Positions 37,946 to 39,515 of a stretch of DNA of 39,515 nucleotides are shown in pieces (positions within the stretch are counted from its first letter, which is position 1; each line of letters starts with the position of its first letter). Location of the stretch: the NCBI GenBank assembly GCA_903944255.1, contig CAJARE010000267.1, positions 1 to 39,515 on the forward strand. Direction: 5' to 3'. The DNA comes from an uncultured beta proteobacterium. Its GTDB lineage: Bacteria > Pseudomonadota > Gammaproteobacteria > Burkholderiales > Burkholderiaceae. A model generated the notes under the pieces. It saw only the letters and a program-made list of their open reading frames with translations. It searched no databases and was not told where the DNA came from. A program made the translations under genes and the position numbers.

Positions 37946-39241
37946 TTAGCTAATTTGAATAGGCAATGAAGAAAGACCTCGCTGATCACTCCTGTCAGTC
38001 CACCAAGCAGGGTCGCCAGCAAATTCTATTTTTTCAAAATGATCCATTAAAGTATTGAATGCTACCTGCCCGGTATAGCGTGCAAGAGCTTTACCAATGC
38101 ATATATGTGCTCCACCACCAAAGGCTGAGTTGGGCTTTGGCTGTCGTGCCACATCAAAAACTTCAGGATTTTCAAAACGCTCTGGGTCTCGATTAATTGC
38201 ACCGACTAAGGAGATAGCCATAGAGCCAGCTGGTATTACGATTTCACCACACTGAAAATCTGCTATCCCTGCCCTAGGTATTAAACTACTGCCAGGCTCA
38301 TAGCGTAGCATTTCTTCTATAGCAGTCCGCATGAGTTCACGATTCTCCCTGAGCAACTTAAATTGATCAGGATGCTTTAGCAAAGTAAATAAACCATTCC
38401 CCAAAAGCGTTAATGATGTTCTGCTACCAGAAATGAGCATGACGACATTATTTAACATTTCTTCCTCATTCATCGTTTCGTGCTTACATGCTGCAATAGC
38501 CAAATCAATAAATCGAGTGCCTGACTCTCTTGCATGGGATGCCAAATGGCCATGAATATATTCTTTAAAACCTCTTTGAGCTTTTTGTGCATCCCTCTTC
38601 TGCTCTGGCGATACGATGATATTGCCAAGCCAGCTTAAAGCAGCGATCCACTCAGAAATCTGCTCATCCATTTCTTCGGGTATATCAAAAAGCTTAAGGG
38701 AAATACGATGAGGCAAAGGATTTGCGAAGGCGCTCATAAAATCAAAAGGTTTATTAACAGGCAAGAACTTTATTAATTTATCGCACTCATCTTGTATCAG
38801 GGGAATATAGTTTGCAATTGATGCAGGGCGAAATGCCTTTTCAAAAACACCCCTCATTCGACGATGGTCTGGTGCATTTACATTAATCATCTGAGGCTGA
38901 AATTCAGTAAACATTGCGTAGGTCTCTGGATCGCGCAGTCTATTCTCCGGACTATTCCAGCCGTTTTGCCAAAAGGTAGTATCCCTACCCATCTGAGTTG
39001 TCGTAGCCATTTCGCTAAATAAGCGATAGTTCAATATAAAGTAAATGCCTGTTGTAGGGTCATAATGGACTGCCCCAAGCTCACGGATACGGTTTAACTC
39101 TGGATATGGGTTAGTCAAAAAATCTGGGTCTGTTAATAATGTCCACCAATCAATCTCAAAATTTGGTGGAATAGAACGTGAAGGGGTTCCAGAAACGAAA
39201 TCTTGGCTTGAGTTACCAGACGTTCTTTTATCTTCAGTCAT
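37946..39241 (-). CDS. cytochrome P450, paralogue with altered I-helix
   Basis: 431 residues. ExxR (EEMLRYEP) and the heme loop FGGGAHICIGKALAR with Cys near 381 are intact. In the I-helix, SGSRTSLT replaces SGNETTVS of the downstream paralogue: the acidic residue before the conserved Thr is Arg274. That residue normally helps proton delivery, so altered chemistry or substrate-assisted catalysis is possible. The ATG at 39241 has a GGGGAG RBS five nt upstream, the best start in this segment, so this is probably the first gene of the P450 pair. It lies only 85 nt from the guaA remnant, making it the terminal gene of the cluster on this side. Confidence 0.92.
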   Translation of the reverse strand: MTEDKRTSGNSSQDFVSGTPSRSIPPNFEIDWWTLLTDPDFLTNPYPELNRIRELGAVHYDPTTGIYFILNYRLFSEMATTTQMGRDTTFWQNGWNSPENRLRDPETYAMFTEFQPQMINVNAPDHRRMRGVFEKAFRPASIANYIPLIQDECDKLIKFLPVNKPFDFMSAFANPLPHRISLKLFDIPEEMDEQISEWIAALSWLGNIIVSPEQKRDAQKAQRGFKEYIHGHLASHARESGTRFIDLAIAACKHETMNEEEMLNNVVMLISGSRTSLTLLGNGLFTLLKHPDQFKLLRENRELMRTAIEEMLRYEPGSSLIPRAGIADFQCGEIVIPAGSMAISLVGAINRDPERFENPEVFDVARQPKPNSAFGGGAHICIGKALARYTGQVAFNTLMDHFEKIEFAGDPAWWTDRSDQRGLSSLPIQIS

Positions 39242-39246
39242 TAATG

Positions 39247-39252
39247 CTCCCC
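39247..39252 (-). promoter_or_regulatory. ribosome binding site GGGGAG of the first P450 gene
   Basis: GGGGAG on the minus strand, five nt before ATG at 39241; it fixes the start of the 431-residue P450. Confidence 0.6.
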
Positions 39253-39326
39253 ATATTAAAGGTAAGTCTTTTAAAACAATTGATATATTTCTTGATTTAA
39301 AAGATGCTCACATACCGGCTAATCAG

Positions 39327-39392
39327 CTATTCCCACTCAATAGTTGCTGGCGGCTTACCGCTGATGTCATAGACAACGCTCAAAGAGCCCGC
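39327..39392 (-). pseudogene. guaA: 3' remnant of guaA (GMP synthase C-terminus), probable att junction
   Basis: The minus strand encodes SVVYDISGKPPATIEWE followed by TAG at 39329-39327, the highly conserved end of glutamine-hydrolysing GMP synthase. Only 21 codons remain open (AGSLS precedes the match), with an in-frame TAG immediately upstream at 39395-39393, so the rest of guaA is absent. The 3' end of guaA is a known integration hotspot for tyrosine-recombinase genomic islands, which leave such short C-terminal copies at their far boundary. The orientation means that DNA on the right (39393 onward) displaced the guaA body, while the PKS cluster lies on the side downstream of guaA. No integrase or second copy is in the window. 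Confidence 0.85.
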
Positions 39393-39515
39393 CTAAGATA
39401 ATTCTAGACATAAAATTCTTTTACATTAGTGCTGGGATGAGACAGCTCATACTTCGGCAAATTAAAGAGTAACTTTCATTTAGAATTTGATTATTAAATA
39501 GGCGCTAAAGAAATG

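Noticed and set aside
39393-39515. Gene or second attachment site at the far right edge
   Set aside because: 123 bp with stops in the guaA frame and no coding or repeat signal I could support; an ATG at the last three bases cannot be judged.
1-39515. tRNA, rRNA, CRISPR arrays and insertion sequences
   Set aside because: I saw no cloverleaf, rRNA segment, regularly spaced repeat, transposase or terminal inverted repeat in the window.

Overview
The window carries most of a trans-acyltransferase (trans-AT) type I polyketide synthase (PKS) cluster from an AT-rich Gram-negative bacterium. The trans-AT logic, the SyrD/PvdE-like exporters, the secreted esterase and a GuaA C-terminal fragment all fit a proteobacterium. 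A betaproteobacterium such as Polynucleobacter or a relative is my best guess, but it is a weak inference that rRNA or core genes would have to settle. All genes except one read right to left (minus strand).

Layout from right to left, in the direction of transcription. At 39327-39392 lies the last 21 codons of guaA (GMP synthase) with no guaA body attached, which is the signature of an integrative-element junction. Two paralogous cytochrome P450 genes follow (39241-36613). Next comes a FkbM-type methyltransferase, the only plus-strand gene (35787-36596), then a secreted type-B carboxylesterase, a Sfp/EntD-type phosphopantetheinyl transferase, and two SyrD/PvdE-like ABC exporter half-transporters that end at a hairpin (29720-29760). 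A second block then begins: a 62-residue membrane protein, an SPFH/prohibitin-like membrane protein, a trans-acting AT fused to a PfaD-type enoyl reductase, a giant 7012-residue PKS, a flavin monooxygenase of Baeyer-Villiger/FMO type, and a second PKS gene that runs off the left edge (1-3742).

Predicted assembly line in gene order: KS1-DH-KR-ACP; KS2-DH*(dead)-ACP; KS3-KR-ACP; KS4-(degenerate ACP-like insert)-cMT-ACP; KS5-ECH-ECH-ACP-ACP; KS6-DH*(dead); [flavin monooxygenase gene]; ACP-KS7-DH-KR(start). No PKS module has an integrated AT, so the separate AT-ER protein must load malonyl units. The ECH pair and the two ACPs with a Trp six residues after the phosphopantetheine Ser mark module 5 as a beta-branching module, yet no HMG-CoA-synthase-like gene is in the window. 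The monooxygenase sits exactly at a split module and is a candidate for oxygen insertion into the chain. P450s, the FkbM methyltransferase and the esterase would tailor or release and activate the product, and the ABC pair would export it.

Most notable points: the AT-ER gene appears to start at an AUC codon; a guaA remnant marks an island boundary; an ACP-like domain without its Ser is embedded in the KS4 linker; SPFH and mini-membrane genes sit inside the PKS operon. I recognised no single known product, and the missing left end (rest of the PKS, release domain, HCS cassette) limits structural prediction.
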